Shown here: positions 39,586-46,428 of the stretch, one piece after another
Layout of the letters: the number at the start of each line of letters is the position of its first letter
Numbering within the stretch: position 1 is the stretch's first letter
Source: Oscillospiraceae bacterium
GTDB lineage: Bacteria; Bacillota; Clostridia; Oscillospirales; Oscillospiraceae
DNA: 46,428 nt
NCBI GenBank assembly: GCA_029012465.1
Contig: JAQXMD010000088.1
Location: 1-46,428 of the forward strand
Reading direction: 5' to 3'
Translations under genes and position numbers: made by a program
Notes under the pieces: generated by a model
Databases searched by the model: none
What the model was told of the DNA's origin: nothing
The model's input: only the letters and a program-made list of their open reading frames with translations

Positions 39586-40950
39586 ATGGCACAGGAACCC
39601 ATCCGGTTTGAAACATCCACAACAGAAATTGCATCCGCGCCTGCCCGTGACAGTCACAAGATGGCTCCTCCCCCTCCAAAGCCTTCAGCCCCCGTATCGG
39701 ATTCCATATCCTATCAGGAGCTGGAACGGAGATACCGCCACCGTACCTATCAGGCTCAGGAGCTCATGGTGGAAAAGCTGCTGCGGGGCCACTATATTGT
39801 ATCTGATGGTCTGGAGCACAGGCTCAGAATGTTTGACCTGCATTTCGATGCACCCCAGTTTATGATCGCCCTTGTCCGCCCCACCGGTGCTGACCAGAAC
39901 TTTATGGATTATGCCAGTGATTTGCGGGACGGCGGTCAGGTAGGCCTAATCGTTTCCTCCATTTTCTCCGAGCTGCTGGGGGAGCATTTTAGCTGCTATC
40001 CCGCCAATCTGGATGACCGCTATGCATTTCTTCTGAACCTCACCGCTTCAAGTGAATCTGAGGCCTCTTCTGTGGTTGCCACTGCCTGCCGGGATGCGGT
40101 CAAGTTTATCCATGACAACTTCACGCTGGACCTCCGGGTCTGTGTCAGCGGCATTTGCACCGGTCTTTATTCCCTGCACGAAATATTCCGGGAAACGGAC
40201 ATGGTTTCCGGCGACAGCAACACAGTCTACACCGACGGTGTCTGTGTCCGTGCCGAGGGTGGCGCAATTCAGGGTCCCAGAAAGCCTGAGCCTTCCATTG
40301 AAAAGCAGTATCTCAATGCCCTTGTCACCCAGGATTTCCAGACCGCTCTGCAGCTGACGCTGGATCGGGTCCGCTCCATCTATAACGACGGCGACTCTCA
40401 GGATCTCGACCGGGTCCGGATGTTCCTGAACATGCGTCTGCATACCACCAGCAGCGTTCTGACCGTTCCTCCTGAGCTTCTTGGGGGCGATCCCCAGGGC
40501 GGCGACCCCTCCCTCCGGGTGGACTGCGGCGGTTCCATTGAGGAAATCGAGCAGGCGCTTACTCAGCTGTTCTCCAGACTGGATGCCCATTTCAATGCCA
40601 CTTCCTCGGACTATACAGGCACTACCGGTAAGGTCATCAACCTCATCAGCAAGAAATATATGGAGCCCGACCTGTCTGTGGAAATGATCTGTGACTGTCT
40701 GGGCAAGAGCCGCAGCTACCTGTCCAGAATGTTCAAGGAAAATACCGGCATGAATCTGCTGGATTATCTCCACACCACCCGGCTTACCGAGGCCAAAAAG
40801 CTTCTCAACGAAACAGATCTGGGCATCTCCGAAATTGCCGCGAAGGTTGGCTACTATTCCGGTTGGACCCTGGCCCGTGTCTTCAAGCGCTATGAGGGCA
40901 TTACCCCTACCGCCTACAGAAAGGCCTTCTGCAACAATCCCGAGCCCTGA
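39586..40950 (+). CDS. AraC-family transcriptional regulator
   Basis: 454 residues; CATGGAGG upstream of the ATG. The C-terminal 100 residues hold the two AraC helix-turn-helix motifs (LSVEMICDCLGKSRSYLSRMFKENTG, then LGISEIAAKVGYYSGWTLARVFKRYEGITPTAYR). The middle, about residues 75-230, resembles the degenerate GGDEF-like region of YesN-type regulators; the first 45 residues are Pro/Ser-rich and probably disordered. No membrane helix or receiver domain. Target genes unknown; it faces the third flavoenzyme gene across a terminator. Confidence 0.88.
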   Translation: MAQEPIRFETSTTEIASAPARDSHKMAPPPPKPSAPVSDSISYQELERRYRHRTYQAQELMVEKLLRGHYIVSDGLEHRLRMFDLHFDAPQFMIALVRPTGADQNFMDYASDLRDGGQVGLIVSSIFSELLGEHFSCYPANLDDRYAFLLNLTASSESEASSVVATACRDAVKFIHDNFTLDLRVCVSGICTGLYSLHEIFRETDMVSGDSNTVYTDGVCVRAEGGAIQGPRKPEPSIEKQYLNALVTQDFQTALQLTLDRVRSIYNDGDSQDLDRVRMFLNMRLHTTSSVLTVPPELLGGDPQGGDPSLRVDCGGSIEEIEQALTQLFSRLDAHFNATSSDYTGTTGKVINLISKKYMEPDLSVEMICDCLGKSRSYLSRMFKENTGMNLLDYLHTTRLTEAKKLLNETDLGISEIAAKVGYYSGWTLARVFKRYEGITPTAYRKAFCNNPEP

Positions 40951-40963
40951 CCATAAAAATGTT

Positions 40964-41001
40964 CCCCGGAGTCTGAAATTTCTCAGGCTCCGGGGTTTTG
41001 T
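40964..41001. terminator. Terminator between the AraC and flavoenzyme genes
   Basis: Stem CCCCGGAG-CTGA with its complement (one G-T pair), then TTTTGTT on the plus strand; an AAAAA stretch on the other side lets it act for the convergent gene as well. Confidence 0.92.
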
Positions 41002-41019
41002 TATGCAGTTTTGTATGGC

Positions 41020-43005
41020 TTAATCCAGCGCAACAGCCGTATCGTAACCGGCACGAACTGCCTGCGTGACCTGCTGGGTCTTGGTGCAGTCGCCGATGGG
41101 AATAAAGACATGCTTGGTCTTGCGAAGCTCGTCCACCACATTTGCTCTGGGCCGGAGGCCAAGGGCACAGACCACCGTATCAGCCTCGAAGAGATGCTCC
41201 GTACCGTCGGGCAGGATGGCAACCACACCCTTGTCGGTGATTTCCTTACACTTGGTGGAGGTGGCCAGCACCGGGGGAATCAGCCCGGGCTTGGTATTCT
41301 GTCCCCCCACCATATCGGGATGGAGACCCATACGAACCTTCAGGGCACGGCGATGGGCTGCAGTGGTTTCCGCCGCGATCTCGGGTGCCATCTCGATGAT
41401 GGTGACTTCATGGCCGGTTTCCGCCAGATGGAGTCCGGTCTCGCAGCCCACCAGACCGCCGCCCATGATGACGACCCGTTTGCCCACTTCCACACCTTCG
41501 TTGTGGAGGTCCGTTCCGAGGATGTAGTTGTCGCCGGGAATACCGAACTGGCTGGGGATGATGGGATTGGCGCCCACGGCGCAGATGACAGTGTCCACAT
41601 CCAGAGAATCCAGGAACTCCGCAGTCACTTCGGTGTTCAGATGAACAGGGATCTTCTTCAGCTCCAGCTGATGAATCTGCCAGTCGGCAAACTTCGCCAG
41701 CAGGGACTTGAATTCCTCGTGCTTTGCAAATTTCAGCGCGCCGCCCAGCGCGTCGGTCTTTTCATAGAGGGCAACCTCATGGCCCCGCTCCGCAGCGGTG
41801 ATGGCCGCCTGCATGCCGCCGGGACCACCGCCCACAACGGCGACCTTGTGCTTATGGGCAGCTGGCAGACGATACTTGGCATCATATTCCTGGCCGATGA
41901 CAGGGTTCACACAGCAGACGATGTTTCGGGTCTTCATCATCTGGCCCTGACAGGTGAAGCACCGGAGGCAACGGCGAATCTCGTCGGTTCTGCCGTCCCG
42001 AACCTTGTTGGGCAGCTCCGGATCGGCCACCAGCGCACGGCCCATGGCAATGAGATCGGCCTGCCCGCTCTCCAGGATCTCCTCCATCTGGTTCGGGTCC
42101 CCAAGGGCACCCACGCAGGAAACGGGCTTCTTTACAGCCTTCTTCACAGCGGCAGCCAGATAGACATTGCAGCCGTCAGGAACGAACATACTGGGATGCA
42201 TGATGATCCAGGTAAACAGGTCCTCCATCACGCCCGCGGAAATATTATACATATCCACATAGGGCTCCAGAAGCTTACAGATTTCCACACCCTCTTCCAA
42301 GTCGTAGCCATTGGGTGTCAGCTCAGAGCCGGAAATGCGAATTTCAATCAGGCAGCGGGGTGCAGCCTTCCTCACAGCCTGCAACACTTCAATAACAAAC
42401 CGGCAGCGGTTTTCCCGGCTTCCGCCGTATTCATCGGTGCGATGGTTACTCAGCTCAGACAGGAACTGACCCAGCAGCCAGCCATGGCCCACATGGATGG
42501 TCAAAATGTCAAATCCGGCCAGCGCACAGTTGGAAGCGGAGCGGCCATAGGCAGCAATGATCTTGTCCATCATAGCCCGATCCATTCCCACGCAGGTCTG
42601 GTTGCCCTTGTCGTCAAAAATGTCGCAGGGGCCAATGGGCTTCTGGCCGGGGGCCAGGAAGGCAGGAACACAGCGCTTGCCGCCGTGACCAAATTCAATG
42701 GAGGCATAGGCTCCGTGCTTATGGATGGCAGTCACCAAATCCGTGAGGGAAGGCAGCGCCGTTGGGGTATCCAGTACCACCTGAGAGGGATGGTCAAGGC
42801 CGGTGGCCGCATGGACAGTGCATTCGCCCACGTTCACAAGGGCGGCACCGCCCTTGGCCCGCAGCTCATAATAGGCGATATTTTCACGGGAGAAGGTACC
42901 ATTGGGACCTACCTCCGCCAGAGATGTGGGTGCGGAGATCATGCGGTTTTTCAGTGTCAGGTTTCCAATCTTCAGCGGGGAAAGCAGCAAGTCATAATTG
43001 GACAT
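41020..43005 (-). CDS. OYE-type NADH:flavin oxidoreductase (BaiCD/enoate reductase-like), no GGP insert
   Basis: 661 residues from the ATG at 43005 with AAAGGGG upstream. FMN barrel with IHVGHGWLLGQFLSELSNHRTDEYGGS (Trp replaces the usual Tyr), then cysteines CLRCFTCQ...CC (C-x2-C-x2-C-x11/12-C) and FAD (GGGPGGM) and NAD(P)H (GGGLVG) motifs. It would reduce an activated C=C bond of an enoate, dienoyl-CoA or steroid-like substrate in the cytosol. Compared with the two GGP enzymes in the window it keeps the canonical loop lengths. The LysR gene lies upstream on the same strand with a LysR-type box between them. Confidence 0.92.
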   Translation of the reverse strand: MSNYDLLLSPLKIGNLTLKNRMISAPTSLAEVGPNGTFSRENIAYYELRAKGGAALVNVGECTVHAATGLDHPSQVVLDTPTALPSLTDLVTAIHKHGAYASIEFGHGGKRCVPAFLAPGQKPIGPCDIFDDKGNQTCVGMDRAMMDKIIAAYGRSASNCALAGFDILTIHVGHGWLLGQFLSELSNHRTDEYGGSRENRCRFVIEVLQAVRKAAPRCLIEIRISGSELTPNGYDLEEGVEICKLLEPYVDMYNISAGVMEDLFTWIIMHPSMFVPDGCNVYLAAAVKKAVKKPVSCVGALGDPNQMEEILESGQADLIAMGRALVADPELPNKVRDGRTDEIRRCLRCFTCQGQMMKTRNIVCCVNPVIGQEYDAKYRLPAAHKHKVAVVGGGPGGMQAAITAAERGHEVALYEKTDALGGALKFAKHEEFKSLLAKFADWQIHQLELKKIPVHLNTEVTAEFLDSLDVDTVICAVGANPIIPSQFGIPGDNYILGTDLHNEGVEVGKRVVIMGGGLVGCETGLHLAETGHEVTIIEMAPEIAAETTAAHRRALKVRMGLHPDMVGGQNTKPGLIPPVLATSTKCKEITDKGVVAILPDGTEHLFEADTVVCALGLRPRANVVDELRKTKHVFIPIGDCTKTQQVTQAVRAGYDTAVALD

Positions 43006-43036
43006 CGTTATGCCCCTTTCATTTTTATTTACGGTT

Positions 43037-43100
43037 ATTGTACCTGAATTCCGCTGCAATGGGAAATAGAAATAATATATGCCTGATAACCTCAGGTTAT
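43037..43100 (-). promoter_or_regulatory. Promoter and LysR-type box of the third flavoenzyme gene
   Basis: -10 TACAAT (43037-43042, minus strand) with a weak -35 (TTCCCA). Palindrome ATAACCTCAGGTTAT (43086-43100) is centred about 63 bases upstream of the expected start, the normal place for a LysR recognition site. A near-identical box lies at 44208-44222. Confidence 0.7.
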
Positions 43101-43102
43101 AC

Positions 43103-44119
43103 TTATTCCCCATCCTTCCAGACAGACGGGTCCGGTACGCCGATGTTTTCCTCCCGGTTCAGGCCGATTCCCTTTCTGGGGCCAAAATTCATGGGAGGAA
43201 AGTAGTCATTGAGGAACGCCTCCAGAATCTGACCATAATCCCGGAAGTAAGAGATGGCAAACTGATACAGCCGCCGCTGCTGCTCCATCAGCGTGCGGTC
43301 CTTTCTGGACACCACAGTAATAAAGCGAAACACTTCAATATCCGAAAAGCGAAGCACCGTCACCGGGCTGTCCTTGGCGTATTTCTCATAGAAAACGTTG
43401 GCCGGGACCATGCTGACCCCTTCCCCCGCCTCCAGTGCTTCATCGATGATCCGCGGCTCGTTGCTGCACAGGGTGATCTTCGGCTCAAATCCCACGGCCC
43501 GGCAGTTGTCCACCACAGCCCGTCGATCAAAGCTGGCATCGTTCACAAGGAATTTTTCCTCTGCGCAGTCCGCAAGGGCCACAAACTGTTTTTTTGCAAG
43601 GGGATGGGTTTTGCCCACCGCCAAAAGGATCTCCTCATCCATCAGCTTGATTTGGGTAATCTCCGGGTCATGCAGGGGTATGGGGGTCAGGGCAAAATCC
43701 AGCTTGCCGCTGACCAGCTCCTCCTGAAGCACCTCCGGGCTGTAGAGATACTGGGAAATCTGAAGGGTCTGCTGCTTGTTGGCGGTGAGATAGCTCCGCA
43801 GCAGAGAGTTCAGCAGCTCCGCCACAGGGGAGGCAATGGTTACAGAGGTGCTGCTCTGGCTCTTATAGGCATTGATCCGCCGCTGGCCCTCATCAATGCA
43901 GTCAAAGGCCTTCGCCACCTGCTGATAGAACTCCAGCCCAACAGGAGACAGGCTGATTCGGCCCTTTTTCCGCTCAAACAGGGTCACTCCCAGATTTGCC
44001 TCCAGCTTGGAAATGGTCTTGCTGAGGGCCGGCTGGGACACATGGAGCACCTCTGCTGCCCGGGACATATTCTCTTTTTCGGCAATGATCTTGAAGTAGT
44101 ATAGATAGGTCAGTTCCAT
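43103..44119 (-). CDS. LysR-family transcriptional regulator
   Basis: 338 residues. N-terminal winged HTH: YLYYFKIIAEKENMSRAAEVLHVSQPALSKTISKLEANLGVTLFERKKGR, then a long linker helix and a periplasmic-binding-like effector domain (from about 90). The C terminus is slightly extended. GGGG sits upstream of the ATG. Identical-arm palindromes before it and after it indicate that it controls itself, the flavoenzyme downstream and the solute-binding lipoprotein opposite. The effector is probably the substrate of these two. Confidence 0.93.
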   Translation of the reverse strand: MELTYLYYFKIIAEKENMSRAAEVLHVSQPALSKTISKLEANLGVTLFERKKGRISLSPVGLEFYQQVAKAFDCIDEGQRRINAYKSQSSTSVTIASPVAELLNSLLRSYLTANKQQTLQISQYLYSPEVLQEELVSGKLDFALTPIPLHDPEITQIKLMDEEILLAVGKTHPLAKKQFVALADCAEEKFLVNDASFDRRAVVDNCRAVGFEPKITLCSNEPRIIDEALEAGEGVSMVPANVFYEKYAKDSPVTVLRFSDIEVFRFITVVSRKDRTLMEQQRRLYQFAISYFRDYGQILEAFLNDYFPPMNFGPRKGIGLNREENIGVPDPSVWKDGE

Positions 44120-44207
44120 AGAGCATCCCCTTTCTTGGTTTTCTTGTTATATTATATCGAGATTCCCCATTGAACGCAATACTTCTATTCCATAAACGCG
44201 GAATTTT

Positions 44208-44274
44208 ATAACCTGTGGTTATGCTGAATAACAAACCGATATTTGCATTCCAGAAACAGCAACACTAGTATAAT
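44208..44274 (+). promoter_or_regulatory. LysR-type box and promoter of the solute-binding protein gene
   Basis: Palindrome ATAACCTGTGGTTAT (44208-44222) and -10 TATAAT (44269-44274) with no good -35 at 17 bases. The box is centred near -66 of the expected start, which suits activation by LysR; it also lies upstream of the divergent lysR gene. Confidence 0.7.
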
Positions 44275-44306
44275 ATTTAGGTATGCTAAGAAAAGGAGGA
44301 ACCTAT

Positions 44307-46022
44307 ATGAAAAAAATCCATTGGGCACAGCTGTTGGCAATGCTTCTGTGCTTTGCACTGTTGGCAGCCTGCGGCGGCTCCGCTGCTCCCGCCGCATCTT
44401 CTGCGGAAGCCCCCGCAGAAGACGTCGTCCCTGATGAGGACATTTCCGAAGATGTGGATGAGGATCCCACCGAGGAAGAAACTGCTTCCGCAGTGGAGGA
44501 AGAGGTACTTCCCGAATGGGAATACACCCCCATTTCCTATCCCCTCACCAAGGATGAAGTATCCCTCAGCTACTGGCTGATCTGGGAGCTGTCCAATGAC
44601 ACCATGTACAACGACATCAATGAGCATGTGGTCATCGACATGCTGGCCAAGGCCACCGGCGTCCGTCTTGATATCAAGGCGCAGCCCCAGGCCACCGGTC
44701 AGACCAACACCGATCTGATGATCGCATCCGGCGACTACCCCGATCTCATCGGCAATCTGAGCTATGCCACCGGCATGGATGCCGCCATTGAGGACGAGGT
44801 GGTCCTGAACATCAAGGAAATGATTCCTGAGTTCTGCCCCGATTACTACAAGTATCTGATTGCAGATGACAATGCGCTCTGGAAGTCCGTCCAGACCGAT
44901 GAAGGAAACATCGGCGCATTTGTCACCGTAGGCACTCAGCAGGAAATCGGTGACGGCATCATGCTTTTCCAGTTTATGCTGGACGAACTGGGCTTCACCG
45001 CCGAAGAGCTGACCACCATTGCTGAATATGAGGAGTATCTGACCGCTGCCAAAGACAAATACGGCATGGCCTCTCCCCTGTATCTCCCCGGCGACTTCAT
45101 GCTGGACGGCGACACCCTCTGCAACGCTTATGATGTGGCTCTGAAGATCGACGCCATCACCGGCGACCTGCCCTGGACCGTGCAGGACGGCGAGGTAAAG
45201 TTTGGCTATCTGGAGGAGGGCTTCACCCAGTATGTGACCCTGATGAACAGCTGGTATGAAAAGGGCCTCATTGACTCCGACACCGCTTCCCATCCCACCG
45301 AGTACCGCAACGAGGATCAGATTGGCCTGATTGCAGGCAAGGAGATTGCAGTGTTCCACCGTGGCTCAGGCCTCATTGATCTGTTCAACAACATTTCCGG
45401 CGAGGCTGTGGTTCCCGGCTACTTCCCCACAGTCAATGAGGGTGACACCCTCCACGTTGGCGGCGCCGCCAACAGTGTTTCCGGTGAGTCCGGTCTGGTC
45501 ATCACCACTGGCTGTGAGGACCCTGAGCTGGCACTGCAATTCTGCAATTATCTCTACACCGACGAGTTCATTATTCCCGCAAACTATGGCGTAGAGGGTG
45601 AAACCTTTGAGTACGACGAAAATGGCGAACCTCAGTTTGAGGAGTGGACCTATTCCACTGCCGGCCGTACCTTCTCCTCGGTCATGATGGACTATCAGCT
45701 GTTTACGCAGGTTGACGCAAACGTTGCTACTCCCGGCCAGTCTGAGGCAGCTCTCATGTGTCCCGAGGTTTGGGGTTCCAATGTGGACGGTGCTTATGAC
45801 TATCCAGATGCCGCCGCCATGACTCTGGACGAAAACGACCAGTACAACGAGCATGTGGGCGATATCGTAACCCTCTGCCAGCAGTACACCGCCAAGTTCA
45901 TCACCGGTGAGCTTGCTCTCAGCGAGATCCCCGCCTTCCAGCAGCAGCTCATTGACACAGGCGTTCAGGATTGCATTGATGCAAAGCAGTCCGCCTATGA
46001 ACGCTACATGGCAAGAGACTGA
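44307..46022 (+). CDS. Extracellular solute-binding lipoprotein
   Basis: 571 residues from the ATG with AAGGAGG upstream. Signal with lipobox LLAAC (Cys22), then an acidic Ala/Ser/Glu linker to about 70. The body has the features of large ABC-type solute-binding proteins for oligosaccharides or similar (LMIASGDYPDLIG, then VHV...SGESGLVITTGCEDPELALQFCNYLYTDE), as in the LplA/family 1 group. It would capture a ligand outside the membrane for an ABC importer, but no permease or ATPase gene follows, so it may feed a distant transporter or a sensor. It shares the LysR box with the flavoenzyme gene. Confidence 0.85.
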   Translation: MKKIHWAQLLAMLLCFALLAACGGSAAPAASSAEAPAEDVVPDEDISEDVDEDPTEEETASAVEEEVLPEWEYTPISYPLTKDEVSLSYWLIWELSNDTMYNDINEHVVIDMLAKATGVRLDIKAQPQATGQTNTDLMIASGDYPDLIGNLSYATGMDAAIEDEVVLNIKEMIPEFCPDYYKYLIADDNALWKSVQTDEGNIGAFVTVGTQQEIGDGIMLFQFMLDELGFTAEELTTIAEYEEYLTAAKDKYGMASPLYLPGDFMLDGDTLCNAYDVALKIDAITGDLPWTVQDGEVKFGYLEEGFTQYVTLMNSWYEKGLIDSDTASHPTEYRNEDQIGLIAGKEIAVFHRGSGLIDLFNNISGEAVVPGYFPTVNEGDTLHVGGAANSVSGESGLVITTGCEDPELALQFCNYLYTDEFIIPANYGVEGETFEYDENGEPQFEEWTYSTAGRTFSSVMMDYQLFTQVDANVATPGQSEAALMCPEVWGSNVDGAYDYPDAAAMTLDENDQYNEHVGDIVTLCQQYTAKFITGELALSEIPAFQQQLIDTGVQDCIDAKQSAYERYMARD

Positions 46023-46040
46023 TTCTCCTGATATACAAAT

Positions 46041-46070
46041 ACTCCCCCGGAGCGATCCGGGGGAGTTTTC
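46041..46070. terminator. Terminator of the solute-binding protein gene
   Basis: 11-bp stem ACTCCCCCGGA with its complement, 4-base loop GCGA, then TTTTC. It lies between this gene and the remnant on the other strand. Confidence 0.9.
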
Positions 46071-46109
46071 TGTCCGGACAGCGCAGCCGCCCGATTCGTT
46101 CAGGTCTGA

Positions 46110-46178
46110 TTAAGCTGCGGTGTACTCGTCGTAAGCAGCCTGATACAGTTCAATGGCTCTGTTGTAAGCAGTCAAGTA
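46110..46178 (-). pseudogene. 3' remnant of a second solute-binding-protein-like gene
   Basis: On the minus strand an open frame ends ...AYNRAIELYQAAYDEY followed by TAA, which resembles the C terminus of the neighbouring lipoprotein (CIDAKQSAYERYMA). Going upstream, the frame runs into the end of an IS21-family element, so the gene was apparently cut by the insertion. The exact border is not resolved. Assignment from a 22-codon stretch is tentative. Confidence 0.5.
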
Positions 46179-46428
46179 AAATAAGCCAAAATCCGCCAGA
46201 AAGTATACCACTTCAGGCCAGCCCGGAAGGGGGCCGTTCGCCACAAAGTATACCAGTCTTGCGTAGTTAGCCTGTAATGGACCGGTAGTGCTCCAGGCGG
46301 TAGCTGTTGCCGGTCATGTTAATGATCTCACAGTGGTGGATCAGGCGGTCCAGGATGGCTGTGGTAATGGTGGCATCCCCCAGAAAATCTGCCCACTCGT
46401 CAAAGCCTTTGTTGGATGTAATAATCAG
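46175..46428 (-). mobile_element. IS21-family element, one end (continues beyond the window)
   Basis: Contains the end of istB and, outside it, two near-identical 18-base subterminal repeats (CGCCAGAAAGTATACCAC at 46194-46211 and CGCCACAAAGTATACCAG at 46239-46256), the multiple-terminal-repeat layout of IS21 ends. The outer border is set only roughly. Confidence 0.75.
46267..46428 (-). CDS. istB: IstB helper ATPase, C-terminal part (cut by window edge)
   Basis: 53 residues of the C terminus in an open frame to the window end: [37 protein letters not shown], the conserved end of IS21 IstB proteins. IstB is the AAA+ ATPase that assists the IstA transposase in target choice. The P-loop lies outside the window. 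No frameshift in the part seen. Confidence 0.92.
   Translation of the reverse strand: MIITSNKGFDEWADFLGDATITTAILDRLIHHCEIINMTGNSYRLEHYRSITG

Overview
The window looks like a stretch of chromosome from a spore-forming, anaerobic, gut-type Clostridia, most likely Oscillospiraceae (Oscillibacter, Flavonifractor or Lawsonibacter-like). The basis is a fairly high GC content with strong AAGGAGG ribosome sites, a SpoIID gene, acidic lipoproteins, Rex, paired MATE pumps, anaerobic flavoenzymes of the enoate reductase type and no oxygen-dependent functions. The assignment is an inference from gene content; no rRNA or tRNA gene was seen.

Layout. (1) 1-1911: two MATE-family transporters, the first cut by the window edge. 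(2) 1933-14593, minus strand: a tightly coupled 19-gene phage-derived module with terminase, portal, protease, capsid, neck, contractile sheath, tube and baseplate. It has no integrase, replication, lysis or tail-fibre gene and no tape-measure gene of normal length. All frames are open, so it looks maintained rather than decaying. (3) 14800-21062: two FMN/Fe-S/FAD 'old yellow enzyme' reductases flanking a divergently transcribed double-hotdog (MaoC-like) protein. All three carry (Gly-Gly-Pro)n inserts. (4) 21119-22345: a hairpin array, then a phage-like regulatory switch: a three-gene zinc-ribbon/coiled-coil/sigma-like operon opposite an XRE repressor, with operator-like palindromes between them. 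(5) 22573-26550: a ClC-type antiporter, then metG, rqcP and a MoaE-like gene. (6) 26611-31650: a tannase-like lipoprotein, isocitrate dehydrogenase, a DnaA-box cluster, a membrane protein and a 23-codon reading frame. (7) 31652-38705: prfB, a GNAT gene, secG, spoIID, citrate synthase, a hotdog thioesterase, rex and a DinB-fold protein with a GGP insert. Two 200-bp copies of a highly structured repeat lie here. (8) 38799-46428: queH, an AraC regulator, a third OYE-type reductase, its LysR regulator, a solute-binding lipoprotein, and an IS21-family element sitting in the remains of another gene.

Together the metabolic genes suggest uptake or extracellular hydrolysis of small organic substrates (tannase-like esterase, solute-binding lipoprotein) followed by cytosolic dehydration and reduction of double bonds (hotdog dehydratase-like protein, three enoate-reductase-type enzymes). 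Citrate synthase, NADP-isocitrate dehydrogenase and the NADH sensor Rex lie nearby. Substrates cannot be read from the sequence.

The best candidates for something undescribed are: (a) a shared (GGP)n insert in five proteins of four or five unrelated folds; (b) a compact contractile-tail, gene-transfer-agent-like module with, at best, a miniature tape measure; (c) a 200-bp multi-hairpin repeat whose two copies are each bracketed by a duplicated terminator-like hairpin and show a compensatory base-pair change.
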